Shown: positions 25,622-34,757, numbered from the stretch's first letter. The stretch is DNA of 64,000 nt from JACKJP01 sp050249695 (GCA_050249695.1 JBFWQA010000004.1:62001-126000); one strand, 5' to 3'. Program-made: numbers and translations. Notes: generated from the letters alone by a model not told the origin.

Positions 25622-27436
25622 ATGTGGGGATTGGACCGTTCCGTCGTGCGCACAAGCGCAGCTCTTGTCGCAATCGGCTTGCTAAGCCTGTTGTTCGTAG
25701 AGACTACGACCATACTTGGCAGCTATGGCCGGTATCTTGTTGCCGTCATCGCCTTCAACACCGTCGCGGTCTACTCGCTATCCGCCATTGCCGGATCAAG
25801 TGGCATTTGGTCGATCGGCCAAACGTCCTTCATGGCCGTGGGAGGGTATCTCACCGCGCATCTGGCCGCCGGCGGTCTTCCCCTGGAGGCCATCCTTCCG
25901 GTGGTGTTCGTTGCTACAGGCGCGGCGGGATATGTAATCGGACTGAGCGCGGGCCGATTCTCGGTCCTGTATTTCGGACTTCTCACGCTCGCGCTTGCAA
26001 TGACCACGGTTGAACTCGTCGATCGTCTGGGCCCCTTGACCGGCGGCGATCAGGGCATGCTGGTTCCGCCTGTTTCCTCGCTCGTAGCGGGCGGGACTCT
26101 GAGCGTGGATGGCAGCGTTCCCGCCGCGATAGTCATCGCAACGGTGGCATTGTTGATCGGCAATTTCTTCTTCAATGGGCCGACGGGACGAAAGTGGCGA
26201 GCGATCAAGGGGCAAAGGATAGCGGCGATGGCTCTCGGTCTTGTCCCGCATCGTGAAAACGCAAACGCATTCGCGCTCAGCGCCGGCCTCGCCGGGATAT
26301 CGGGTGTCGTGGCGGCTATTGTGGTCGGCTTCCTTGAGCCGGGGATGTTCAATCTCGATGTGGCGGTCAGACTGATCGTCGGCACCGTTCTGGGCGGCGT
26401 GGCCAGCCTGGGCGGCGCGGTCTTCGGCGCGTCCTTCATGGTGGGCGTCCCCGAGGCTGCCCGCGATTTCTGGAGCCTAAGTCAATTCGCAATGGGGCTG
26501 GCGATTGTCGTGACCATGCTCTTCCTCCCGAAAGGGCTGTTCCCCAGCGTCGTGACCCTGTTGCGATCGTTTCGGGCAGGTCGCGAAGAGCGCTCACCCG
26601 CGACCTCAAAGCAGACTCTGGATCCGGAAAAAATTGCGACGCTGGTGCGGGAACTGATGGGAACTGCAACGGGTGACCTGAAGGTCGAGCGGCTGTCCGT
26701 CAGCTTTGGGGGCGTAGCCGCCCTGCGAGACATCAGCCTGACGCTGCCCGCCGGAAAGGTTCTGGGATTGATCGGTCCAAACGGCGCCGGCAAGACCACA
26801 TTCCTGAACGTGCTCAGCGGATACGTGCGTCCCACGACGGTGGACAAGATGGAGATCGGCGGCAGGGATCTGATCGGATGCAAACCATATCACCGGTTGC
26901 GTCTCGGATACGGCCGGTCGTTTCAGCACGCCGAACTGTTTGACGAGCTGACCGTCCGGGAGACCCTTCTTGTTGCTTGCGCCAGCGCAAACCGGTCGGG
27001 TGACGCGCGCCTGCGCGTGGATGCGGAATCGAACACGGCCGACAGGCTTATCGATGTCCTCAACCTGCATGTCTATGCGGATTGCTATCCCAGCGAATTG
27101 CCTTTCGGGATTCAGAAGGTGGTCGATGTCGGAAGACTGCTGGCGCTGAGACCTTCGCTGATAGCGCTGGATGAGCCGTTTGCAGGCCTCGATGAAGGGG
27201 AGGTGCGGGAGCTGCGGGCGATCCTGGGCGGGATCAAGAGTGCCGGCGCCTCGCTCATCATTATCGATCACGCGGTAAAAGAGGTGCTGGATATTGCAGA
27301 TCAAGTCGTCGTCCTGAACTTCGGCGAAGTGCTCATGGCGGGCTCCCCCCGCGAAGTACGCGAGAGCCCAGAGGTTCATAAGGCCTATTTCGGCTCGTCT
27401 GCGAAGAAGATTGCGGAGCCAATGGCCAATGAGTAG
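25622..27436 (+). CDS. Fused branched-chain ABC transporter permease (LivM) and ATP-binding protein (LivG)
   Basis: One 604-residue chain. Residues 1 to about 310 are a LivM permease (GSSGIWSIGQTSFMAVGGYL; GTVLGGVASLGGAVFGASF). After a linker rich in charged residues (about 318-345) an ATPase domain follows. It has Walker A GPNGAGKTTF, a degenerate signature LPFGIQKVVD in place of LSGGQ, Walker B IALDEPFAGLDE and switch histidine in IIIDHAV. The fusion fixes a 1:1 ratio of permease and ATPase. Its stop overlaps the livF start by 8 bases. The unusual signature motif deserves note but the key Lys, Asp, Glu and His are present. Confidence 0.9.
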   Translation: MWGLDRSVVRTSAALVAIGLLSLLFVETTTILGSYGRYLVAVIAFNTVAVYSLSAIAGSSGIWSIGQTSFMAVGGYLTAHLAAGGLPLEAILPVVFVATGAAGYVIGLSAGRFSVLYFGLLTLALAMTTVELVDRLGPLTGGDQGMLVPPVSSLVAGGTLSVDGSVPAAIVIATVALLIGNFFFNGPTGRKWRAIKGQRIAAMALGLVPHRENANAFALSAGLAGISGVVAAIVVGFLEPGMFNLDVAVRLIVGTVLGGVASLGGAVFGASFMVGVPEAARDFWSLSQFAMGLAIVVTMLFLPKGLFPSVVTLLRSFRAGREERSPATSKQTLDPEKIATLVRELMGTATGDLKVERLSVSFGGVAALRDISLTLPAGKVLGLIGPNGAGKTTFLNVLSGYVRPTTVDKMEIGGRDLIGCKPYHRLRLGYGRSFQHAELFDELTVRETLLVACASANRSGDARLRVDAESNTADRLIDVLNLHVYADCYPSELPFGIQKVVDVGRLLALRPSLIALDEPFAGLDEGEVRELRAILGGIKSAGASLIIIDHAVKEVLDIADQVVVLNFGEVLMAGSPREVRESPEVHKAYFGSSAKKIAEPMANE

Positions 27437-28175
27437 TCCAAACGATCGATCAGATCTGGTCATCGAGCTTCGAGATGTCGTCCATCGCTATGACGGCGTG
27501 CTGGCGGTGGATGGCATCTCCCTGTCGGTCGAGGCGGGCTCCTTCACAGCCATCATTGGTCCGAATGGTGCGGGCAAATCGACGCTGGCCCAGATCATCG
27601 GCGGGGTCATCACACCGACAGGCGGCGAAATCCGTCTCTTTGGCGGCGCGCCAAAAATCCGTAAGGGCAGGACGTTTCTGGACGCCGGAATCTGCCTCGT
27701 TCCTGAAGGACGCCGTCTGTTCGGCCAACTCTCCGTCTATGAGAATCTTTCGCTCGGTGGCTATGGCGCAAGGTTAGATCGAGTGGAACGGGCCGAGCGG
27801 CTTGAAAAGGCGAGCGCGGTGCTGCCACAGGCGATCAGGGACTCGATGAAAACGAGATATGCCGGCAATCTCAGCGGTGGCGAAAGGCAGATGGTCGCCC
27901 TTGCCAGAGCATTGATGGCCAAGCCGACCGTCCTCGTGGTCGACGAGCCCTCTCTTGGCCTGGCGCCGATCATGGTGGATCTCTTTTACGAGACGCTGCA
28001 GGTTTTGAACCGCGACGGCGTTACTGTGCTCGTTATTGAACAATTGGCCGGGCACGCGATCGAGTTCGCCTCATCGATGATTCTGCTCGATCACGGGAAG
28101 ACTGCCTATCAAGGCCCAACGACAGGTGAAGGCGTGGAGGCCGCGCTTTTAGCCGGCTATGTGGGTCATGCATAG
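27429..28175 (+). CDS. Branched-chain-type ABC transporter ATP-binding protein (LivF family)
   Basis: A 248-residue ATPase. ATG 27429 overlaps the previous stop (ATGAGTAG). Walker A is GPNGAGKSTL, signature LSGGERQMVALARAL, Walker B VLVVDEPSLGLAP, switch VLVIEQLA; the EQ after the Walker-B region is normal for LivF. It completes the importer begun by the binding protein at 23.5 kb, giving a K-H-MG-F order. The last codons overlap a small coupled open frame. Confidence 0.92.
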   Translation: MSSPNDRSDLVIELRDVVHRYDGVLAVDGISLSVEAGSFTAIIGPNGAGKSTLAQIIGGVITPTGGEIRLFGGAPKIRKGRTFLDAGICLVPEGRRLFGQLSVYENLSLGGYGARLDRVERAERLEKASAVLPQAIRDSMKTRYAGNLSGGERQMVALARALMAKPTVLVVDEPSLGLAPIMVDLFYETLQVLNRDGVTVLVIEQLAGHAIEFASSMILLDHGKTAYQGPTTGEGVEAALLAGYVGHA

Positions 28176-28311
28176 GACGGGAATCAAACGGAGCTGGCTC
28201 GATCTGGTCTTCCCAAGTCGGAATGTCGACGCCGGGATGCTGGCTCTGGAGCGCGCGGAGCGGGCGGCACCATTAAGATTCCTGGGCGTGGCTGATCTGG
28301 AGTTCGCATGA
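28168..28311 (+). CDS. Possible 47-residue protein coupled at both ends
   Basis: The ATG overlaps the livF stop (ATGCATAG) and its TGA overlaps the ATG of the next gene (ATGA). The product would be MHRTGIKRSWLDLVFPSRN followed by a mixed helical tail ending GVADLEFA. About two thirds of its third positions are G or C, like its neighbours. I recognise no family. It could be a genuine small protein, a ribosome-relay frame, or a remnant. The tight fit in an operon where all other gaps are occupied is the only evidence. Confidence 0.35.
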   Translation: MHRTGIKRSWLDLVFPSRNVDAGMLALERAERAAPLRFLGVADLEFA

Positions 28312-29462
28312 GTATCAAGGGAAAAGCATATATCGTCGGCGCCTACGAACTGCCGATCCGCAGCGCGCCGGACAAATCGTCGGCGCTCTTGCATGCGGAG
28401 GCTGCGAAGGGTGCTCTGGCGGACGCCGGATTGAGCCTGGAAGATGTTGACGGCTATTTTTGTGGCGGCGATGCGCCTGGCGGGCTCTTCCAAATGCCCG
28501 ACTATCTCGGGCTCAGCAGGCTGCGACATTTCGACAGCACGGATTCCGGCGGCTCGTCCTATATCGCCCATATCGGCCACGCTGCTGAATCGATAGCGGC
28601 CGGGCGATGTTCCGTTGCCCTGATTACGCTTGCCGGGAGGCCGCGGCATGAGCCGCCGCCACAGCGAACGCCGGCCCAGCCGCATAGCGAGTTCGAAGCC
28701 AGCCTGCCGGCCATACCGCTGCATCTTTATGCAATGTGCGCACAGAGGCACATGTATGAATACGGGACGACGGCTGAACAGCTTGCGGCCATCCGGGTGG
28801 CGGCATCCCAACACGCTCAGCACAATCCCCATGCGGTCCACAGAGACGTCGTGACGGTGGAAGATGTCATCAATTCGCCTCTCGTCTCCCACCCATTGCA
28901 CCGCCTTGACTGTTGTGTCGTGACCGACGGTGGCGGCGCGGTGGTTGTCACGACGCCCGAGATCGCAAAAAGCCTGTCGCGCCCACGGTTGCGAGTGCTT
29001 GGGGCGGGTGAGGCGTACAAGGGACAAAATGGCGGCAAGGATATCGACCTGACTTCGACCGCGACCGTCAGATCTGCGCGCGCGGCTTTCGAGCAGGCTG
29101 GGGTATCGGTGAACGATATCAAGTACGCGTCAATCTACGACAGCTTCACAATCACGGTTCTCATGCAGCTGGAGGACATCGGCTTTTGCAGGAAGGGCGA
29201 TGGCGGCCGCTTTGTCGAGGACGGCAATCTTGTTGCCGGCGTAGGCAGACTGCCGATCAATACGGATGGAGGCGGGTTGTGCAACAATCACCCTGCAAAC
29301 CGGGGCGGAATAACAAAGATCATCGAAGCCGTGCGGCAATTGCGGGGCGAAGCAATCCCTGCGGTGCAGATTCCAAATTGCGACATCGCACTGGTGCACG
29401 GCACCGGTGGCTGGCTGGGCCTCCGGCACGGATCGGCGACATGCGTACTGGAAAGGGTCTAG
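28308..29462 (+). CDS. Thiolase-like protein of the SCP-x/Ltp2 type, lacking the N-terminal catalytic cysteine
   Basis: A 384-residue thiolase-fold protein. It has the SCP-x thiolase start (KGKAYIVGAYELPIRSAP) and the region HFDSTDSGGSSYIAHIGHAAES, where ordinary thiolases carry the nucleophilic Cys; here Ser/Gly residues stand instead. The C-terminal NTDGGGLCNNHPANRGG retains the active-site His and LVHGTGGWLG the glycine loop. In steroid degraders, cysteine-less relatives such as Ltp2 act as retro-aldolases with a DUF35 partner, and exactly such a partner follows 3 bases later. So C-C bond cleavage of a hydroxyacyl-CoA is likelier than classical thiolysis. Confidence 0.82.
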   Translation: MSIKGKAYIVGAYELPIRSAPDKSSALLHAEAAKGALADAGLSLEDVDGYFCGGDAPGGLFQMPDYLGLSRLRHFDSTDSGGSSYIAHIGHAAESIAAGRCSVALITLAGRPRHEPPPQRTPAQPHSEFEASLPAIPLHLYAMCAQRHMYEYGTTAEQLAAIRVAASQHAQHNPHAVHRDVVTVEDVINSPLVSHPLHRLDCCVVTDGGGAVVVTTPEIAKSLSRPRLRVLGAGEAYKGQNGGKDIDLTSTATVRSARAAFEQAGVSVNDIKYASIYDSFTITVLMQLEDIGFCRKGDGGRFVEDGNLVAGVGRLPINTDGGGLCNNHPANRGGITKIIEAVRQLRGEAIPAVQIPNCDIALVHGTGGWLGLRHGSATCVLERV

Positions 29463-29465
29463 CCG

Positions 29466-29846
29466 ATGGATAGGGAAAGCCAGGAACGCTTCCACCCGGA
29501 GTCGAAGCCATTCTGGGAAGCCGCCGCCAACGGACGGTTTCTGATCAAACGCTGTACCGAATGTGCGGAGCCTCATTGGTATCCGCGGCAATTATGCCCT
29601 TTCTGTCTTGGCGACACGGTATGGGAAGAAAGCCGCGGTGAGGGCGAGATATACACATTCACGCTGTCGCAGCGGGATGCCGGTGCCGTCCATGCGAGAG
29701 GCTACGTGGTCCTTGACGAGGGTCCGGCAGTCTATACGGCGCTGGTCGCCAGGAATTGGGAGGCATTGCGGATCGGTGCGCGCGCGAAGGTGGTTCTCCC
29801 GCCGGAAGAACCAGACAAGTTTCCGAGGTTTGAACTGCTCGACTGA
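29466..29846 (+). CDS. Zn-ribbon and OB-fold (DUF35) acyl-CoA-binding partner protein
   Basis: A 126-residue protein with a rubredoxin-like zinc ribbon, CTECAEPHWYPRQLCPFC (Cys pairs at about 29/32 and 44/47), then an OB-fold segment (GEGEIYTFTLSQR; GYVVLDEGPAVYTALVA). This is the DUF35 layout of proteins that bind acyl-CoA and pair with thiolase-like enzymes. It sits directly after the cysteine-less thiolase, as in Ltp2-ChsH2 and related complexes. No catalytic residues are expected in this subunit. Confidence 0.88.
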   Translation: MDRESQERFHPESKPFWEAAANGRFLIKRCTECAEPHWYPRQLCPFCLGDTVWEESRGEGEIYTFTLSQRDAGAVHARGYVVLDEGPAVYTALVARNWEALRIGARAKVVLPPEEPDKFPRFELLD

Positions 29847-29916
29847 ACGGGAACGGCCCCAGGCGAAAGTGCCACGTCGCGTTCGAGAACTGCAATCATG
29901 AAGAGGCCGCTATCAA

Positions 29917-30873
29917 ATGAGAGATCTTGGCAGATCAGGAGGCGTAGGGACGGCGGATATTGGAGACCCGCAGGATGACACGCGTGCCTTCAGGCAGAGC
30001 CTTGGCAATTTCGCTACCGGGGTAACGGTAATCACCGCCAGCGACGGAAAGCAGCGGGTCGGAATAACCGCGAACTCGTTTTCGTCGGTGTCGCTCGACC
30101 CTCCGTTGATATTATGGTCGGCGGACAAGAAATCCACCAGCCTGCCGACATTCCTGAAATCAGGGCATTTCGCCATCAATGTACTTTCAGCCGGACAGGT
30201 TGAGGTTGCAGCGAATTTTGCAAAGTCGGGTGGCGACAAATATGCCGCCGTGGATTGGGAACCCGGGATTGAAGGCGTTCCGCTGATTACAGGAGCGGTT
30301 GCCGGCTTCGAATGCAGCCGGTTCGCCGAGCATGATGCTGGCGACCACATCATCTTCATAGGCAGAGTGGAGCGCTTCAGGCGCTACGAGCGTCCGCTTC
30401 TGATTTTTGCTCAAGGCCGTTACGGGCTGCTTGCGGAATATGTCGAAGCGGATAAGGCGCCGAAGTCCAGACCACTGTCAGAATCAACGGAGAATTTGTT
30501 CTTTACGCAGATGCGCGACACGCTGCAGGTCATGTCCACGGCGTTGCGAGCGCATCGGCATGCCGAGGGGTTGAATACAACCGAGACGCGGGTGCTGTGG
30601 CAAGCCGGTCTGATCCCGGGCGCGACCATGGACACGCTGGCTCGCCGTTCATTCCTCGCAATCGATGAGGCGAGCGAAGTCGTTGCCACTTTGATCGAAC
30701 GAGGGCTGCTCGCCAATCCGGCAAATCCCGTTCTCAGCGATGCGGGCGCGGACAAACTGTCGGCACTGCGGCGGCGTACGCGATCATATGAGATCGAAAA
30801 GCTACGCGGCGTGGATGCAGCGGATATCGATGGGTTCTGGAGAGTTCTGGAAGCCTTCCGAACGGATTCATAG
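29917..30873 (+). CDS. Flavin reductase fused to a C-terminal MarR-like domain
   Basis: A 318-residue protein. Residues about 25-175 are an FMN-binding split-barrel flavin reductase (FRQSLGNFATGVTVITASDG; GITANSFSSVSLDPPLIL). Residues about 185-318 resemble a MarR winged-helix regulator (LNTTETRVLWQAGLIPG; DEASEVVATLIERGLLANPA). The same fusion occurs in the reductase component of p-hydroxyphenylacetate hydroxylase of Acinetobacter, where the MarR-like part holds the reductase inactive until substrate binds. Here the natural oxygenase partner is the LLM monooxygenase heading the operon. So reduced-flavin supply may be gated by the pathway substrate. Confidence 0.85.
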   Translation: MRDLGRSGGVGTADIGDPQDDTRAFRQSLGNFATGVTVITASDGKQRVGITANSFSSVSLDPPLILWSADKKSTSLPTFLKSGHFAINVLSAGQVEVAANFAKSGGDKYAAVDWEPGIEGVPLITGAVAGFECSRFAEHDAGDHIIFIGRVERFRRYERPLLIFAQGRYGLLAEYVEADKAPKSRPLSESTENLFFTQMRDTLQVMSTALRAHRHAEGLNTTETRVLWQAGLIPGATMDTLARRSFLAIDEASEVVATLIERGLLANPANPVLSDAGADKLSALRRRTRSYEIEKLRGVDAADIDGFWRVLEAFRTDS

Positions 30874-30967
30874 ATGCCGTCTCCTGCGGCCGGACGGGTG
30901 GAAGTAGGCGATGAGGCGCCGCGCGATTTTGGAAATCGAGCGAGCCCGCGTATGGGGAGGTCAGCTT

Positions 30968-32632
30968 ATGCAGTCAACAACGGGAAAGCCTGCGTCGGAC
31001 CGGCTGGATGGGCCATCTGTAATCGCCAAGTGGCTTGAAGACGGCGCCCGGATCTCGGACACGCATGATGCGATCGTCTTTCCGGATTTCCGCCTGAGCT
31101 ACGCCGAACTGTTGGCGAACAGCCGCAGGATGGCCGCGAAGCTGAAGGCGCTCGGCGTGCGCCCTGGCGATCACGTCGGCCTTCTTTTCAACAACTCCAG
31201 GACATCGATTGAAATGTATCTTGGGACGTTGCTCGCAAACGCCGTTGCGGTGTTTCTGAACGCCAGGTACAAGTCGGAAGAGTTGCCGCATACGGTGAAC
31301 AAGGGCGATATGCGGGTCCTGTTCACAGCCAAGACGGACGGGCTCAGAGGGCATACCGACATCGTCCTGGATGCTTTTCCTGAACTCAGGAAACGCAACC
31401 GAGCGGACCGCCTCCGGCTTCAGTCTGCTCCCAGGCTTGAGCGCGTTTTTGCACTCGGCGACGATCTTGCTCCGCCGTTCCTCTCGTTCGATGAGGATTT
31501 TTTGAACCGTCCCTCTGCATTCGGGCTCGATCCCGATGCGCCGATCGACCACGCTCCGGAAGGCACTCTTGCTCTTCTGTTCACCTCGGGAACGACATCG
31601 CATCCCAAAGCGTGCCCGGTGCGCGCATCCGCCATGCTGGGAAAAGCCAGTGATCTGGCAGACAGTGTCCGCTTGACCCCTGCGTCGGCGTTCTGGAATC
31701 CGTTGCCGGGATTCCATATCGGCTTCCTAATGCCCTTCATGGCCGCCCTCTCGCGTGGTGCCACAACAGTAACGACGGAACATTTCAACGCCTTGGAGAC
31801 GCTCCAGTTACTGTCGAGCGAGAAGGTCACTCATGTTCATCCGGGCTTCTATACAATCTGGAGCGCTGTTCTCAATCACCCTCAATTTGATCAGTATGAC
31901 CTGAGTCACATCCATACCGTCATATGCAGCGGTCCAACGGAGGCGCTGCGTCTTGCCGAGGAAAAGCTGCCGCGGGGAAAAATTCTCAACACCTACGGCT
32001 CCAGCGAAAGTGCTGGTTCGATAACGATGTCGCATCCGGATGACGACTTCCAATCGCGTGCTTCGACCGCCGGCTATGTGCTTCCAGGCAATGAAATGCG
32101 CATCGTTAGCCCCGATGACGGCACAGTTCTCGCTGTCGATGAAATGGGAGAAATCCAGCTGAGAGGTGCGACGGTTTTCGACGGCTACTACAAGGATGCC
32201 GCAAAGAGTGCGGAAGCGCTGTCCGAGGATGGCTGGTTCAAGACGGGAGACCTTGGTTCGCTGGATAGCGAGGGTCGTATCCGCATTACCGGACGATTGA
32301 AGGACATGCTGAAGGTTGGCGGCGAAAATGTCGCGGCGGTCGAAGTGGAAGGCTTCCTGACCACCCATCCGGCCGTTGCTCTGGCGCAGGTTATAGGCGT
32401 GGAGGATCCTCGCCTGATGGAAGTGCCGGCGGCGTTTATCGAACTCAAGCCCGGCTCGACTCTCGATCCGGTTGAATTGATCGAGTTCTGCCGGGGCAGG
32501 ATCGCCGGCTACAAGATTCCTCGATATGTCGTTTTCATCAGCGAATGGCCTGCGTCCGCGACCAAGATACAAAAGCACCGTCTCGCCGAGCTTCCGCTTG
32601 GGGAGCGCCTTTATGACAGTGCCACGCGATAG
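30968..32632 (+). CDS. AMP-binding acyl-CoA synthetase (second of two)
   Basis: A 554-residue adenylating ligase. ATG 30968 follows GGGGAGGTCAG; an upstream in-frame start at 30911 is less likely. The P-loop is FTSGTTSHPKA, where the usual Gly-Arg is replaced by Ser-His; next come NTYGSSESAG, TGDLGSLDSEGRIRITGRLKD and VGGENVAAVEVE. The usual C-terminal catalytic lysine is present in TKIQKHRLAE. It probably activates a different acid from that of the ligase at 21.8 kb. The set LLM, ligase, thiolase-like, reductase, ligase fits a beta-oxidation-like route. Confidence 0.88.
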   Translation: MQSTTGKPASDRLDGPSVIAKWLEDGARISDTHDAIVFPDFRLSYAELLANSRRMAAKLKALGVRPGDHVGLLFNNSRTSIEMYLGTLLANAVAVFLNARYKSEELPHTVNKGDMRVLFTAKTDGLRGHTDIVLDAFPELRKRNRADRLRLQSAPRLERVFALGDDLAPPFLSFDEDFLNRPSAFGLDPDAPIDHAPEGTLALLFTSGTTSHPKACPVRASAMLGKASDLADSVRLTPASAFWNPLPGFHIGFLMPFMAALSRGATTVTTEHFNALETLQLLSSEKVTHVHPGFYTIWSAVLNHPQFDQYDLSHIHTVICSGPTEALRLAEEKLPRGKILNTYGSSESAGSITMSHPDDDFQSRASTAGYVLPGNEMRIVSPDDGTVLAVDEMGEIQLRGATVFDGYYKDAAKSAEALSEDGWFKTGDLGSLDSEGRIRITGRLKDMLKVGGENVAAVEVEGFLTTHPAVALAQVIGVEDPRLMEVPAAFIELKPGSTLDPVELIEFCRGRIAGYKIPRYVVFISEWPASATKIQKHRLAELPLGERLYDSATR

Positions 32633-32671
32633 GGTGGATGCGTCGCAAGCCTGGCGGGGAAAAGCAGTGTC

Positions 32672-33400
32672 ATGACGGGGCAGCGAATTCAGACGCGGAC
32701 GGTGAATTACACTTGCGGTGACATGCATATGGAAGGCGACTTGTTCCGTCCGGATTTGACCGCCGACCGGCCTGCCGTTCTGGTGTTCCCCGAAGGGTTC
32801 GGGTTGGGCGAGCACGCAAGATCCCGGGCCAAGCGCATTGCAGAACTCGGCTATGTCGCCATGGCTTGCGACCTGCACGGAAATGCGCGTGTTATCGAAA
32901 GTTCCGACGAGGCGTTCAGGGTCCTCGGACCGCTCAGCAAAGATGCCTCGGAGATTCGCAAGCGCGCCGCGTCTGCGCTGAACGCGCTGCTGTCACAGGA
33001 CGGGGTGGCGAAAGACTGTGTTGCAGCCGTCGGGTTCTGTTTCGGAGGCACGATGGCGCTTGAGCTCGCACGCAGCGGCGCGGACCTTCGAGCGGTCGTG
33101 GGGTTCCACTGCGGCTTGGCGACGACACGTCCCGAGGATGCGCCGAACATCAAGGCCCGGATACTGGTCTGCATTGGCAGCGATGATCCGGTAGTTCCCC
33201 CCGAACAAAGGGCAGCTTTTGAGAGGGAAATGCGGGCGAGCCGTGTGCAATGGCAGCTTAACGTTTACGGCGGCGCGGTTCACAGTTTCACGGACCCGGC
33301 GGCCGACAAACGGGGACAGATGGAGGCGTTTCGCTACGACCCGGAAGCGGACCGCCTTTCTTGGGATGCCATGACCCGACTGTTTCGCAATGTCCTGTGA
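32672..33400 (+). CDS. Dienelactone hydrolase family protein
   Basis: A 242-residue alpha/beta hydrolase. The nucleophile motif is GFCFGG with Cys123; Asp171 (GSDDPVVP) and His204 (GGAVHSF) complete the Cys-Asp-His triad of dienelactone hydrolases, and Glu41 in PEGFGL matches the switch glutamate. Such enzymes open enol-lactones, suiting a pathway with Baeyer-Villiger lactones. No signal peptide. It lies between the second ligase and the quinone oxidoreductase on the same strand. Confidence 0.88.
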   Translation: MTGQRIQTRTVNYTCGDMHMEGDLFRPDLTADRPAVLVFPEGFGLGEHARSRAKRIAELGYVAMACDLHGNARVIESSDEAFRVLGPLSKDASEIRKRAASALNALLSQDGVAKDCVAAVGFCFGGTMALELARSGADLRAVVGFHCGLATTRPEDAPNIKARILVCIGSDDPVVPPEQRAAFEREMRASRVQWQLNVYGGAVHSFTDPAADKRGQMEAFRYDPEADRLSWDAMTRLFRNVL

Positions 33401-33481
33401 ATTTGAGACGGTCCGACACCCGCAGGTTCGGGTGCAACGACCTTGCCGACCAACGAGTAACAACCGCGAGTTAGAAAGAAA

Positions 33482-34456
33482 ATGAAGGCTTTGCTGTGCA
33501 AGAAGTTCGGTCCGCCGGCGGACCTGGTATTGGAATCGATCCCTGAGCCGCAGGCAGGGCCGGGGGAGGTTATTGTCGATGTCAAAGCGGTTGGACTGAA
33601 TTTTGCCGATACGTTGATCATTCGCGGGCTGTATCAGGGCAGGCCACCCATGCCTTTTTCACCCGGCGCCGACTTTGCGGGTGTGGTAAGCGCCCTCGGG
33701 GAAGGTGTCGTCGACTATCATATTGGCGACAGAGTTGCGTCGGTGCCGGCTTTCGGTTCAGCCAGAGAGAAGGTTGCGATTGCCACTGATGAACTCGTCC
33801 GCATCCCTGACAATGTGGATTTCGACACCGCGGCTGCCAGCCTGACGACATTCGGGACGGCATATCATGCACTGAAGGTGCGTGGGGATCTCAAGCCAGG
33901 AGAGACTGTGGCTGTTCTGGGTGCCTCCGGAGGGGTCGGTCTGGCCGCAATCTCCGTGGCCAAATTGCTGGGAGCAAGGGTAATCGCCTGCGCTTCCTCG
34001 CAGGACAAACTGGCCCTGTGCGAACGACAGGGTGCCGACGTTCTGGTCAACTATTCGGCGCAGCCGCTCAAGGGTGCTCTGAAGGAAGCGACTGGTGGTG
34101 AGGGCGTCGATATCGTCTACGATCCGGTTGGCGGGGAATATTCCGAACAGGCATTGAGGGCGTGCGGCAAGTTCTCGCGCTATCTGGTGATTGGATTTGC
34201 CAATGGCTCGATACCCTCGGTCCCGCTCAATCTGACGCTCGTGAAAAACTGCGACATCCTCGGAATTCATTGGGGCGACTGGAAGGCCAGGTATCCCGCA
34301 GCGAACGCGGAGAGCGACAGGCAGGTGATGCAGTGGGTTGCCGAAGGCAGACTGGTAATGCCGATCCATCACGTGCTGCCGCTTGAGCGAATGAAAGAGA
34401 TGCTGGAAGCGTTTGATCGCCGGGAGGCGGTCGGGAAAGTGATCATACACCCCTGA
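33482..34456 (+). CDS. NADPH:quinone oxidoreductase family, zinc-free medium-chain reductase
   Basis: A 324-residue MDR of the quinone-oxidoreductase type (MKALLCKKFGPPADLVLES). It lacks the zinc-binding Cys/His set of alcohol dehydrogenases and has the NADPH motif LGASGGVGLAAISVAKLLGA (about 146-165). GLNFADTLIIRGLYQG is a family hallmark. Likely reduces an enone, enoyl-CoA or quinone with NADPH. It is the last enzyme of the operon that starts at 20.6 kb; a 300-base gap separates it from tetR. Confidence 0.88.
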   Translation: MKALLCKKFGPPADLVLESIPEPQAGPGEVIVDVKAVGLNFADTLIIRGLYQGRPPMPFSPGADFAGVVSALGEGVVDYHIGDRVASVPAFGSAREKVAIATDELVRIPDNVDFDTAAASLTTFGTAYHALKVRGDLKPGETVAVLGASGGVGLAAISVAKLLGARVIACASSQDKLALCERQGADVLVNYSAQPLKGALKEATGGEGVDIVYDPVGGEYSEQALRACGKFSRYLVIGFANGSIPSVPLNLTLVKNCDILGIHWGDWKARYPAANAESDRQVMQWVAEGRLVMPIHHVLPLERMKEMLEAFDRREAVGKVIIHP

Positions 34457-34757
34457 AGTGGCGCGAGGCGGTAAACGCGGAACGACCGAAGTGCTTCAAA
34501 CCGGGCTCAGGGTCGTAACAGGGAAGCTGTCGCTTCCGATTCAACGGAGGCATATGTCGGGAAGGGTTTTTCAGCGTCCTGATCCGCTCTCGGGCAAGCC
34601 GGTGATGGTCGAGATCGAACGATTTTCCCGGACAGGGGCAACGGCGGCCGCCCGGTTTTGCCACCGTCTTGTTACGGCATCGGTTCCTTAATAAAGATAC
34701 GATGGGTCGCGGAGAAAAATGCTTCGGTAGTGGCGATTTGGCAGCCTGGAAAGCGGT
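34457..34757 (+). other. Intergenic region between the quinone oxidoreductase and tetR
   Basis: About 300 bases. An open frame of 77 codons exists but resembles no protein. A lone half-site GATAC (34696-34700) of the local operator pattern lies about 60 bases before tetR. No terminator is obvious. Probably the tetR promoter region. Confidence 0.45.

Noticed and set aside
34458..34691. 77-codon open frame before tetR
   Set aside because: No ribosome-binding site, no family resemblance; likely chance frame in a promoter region.
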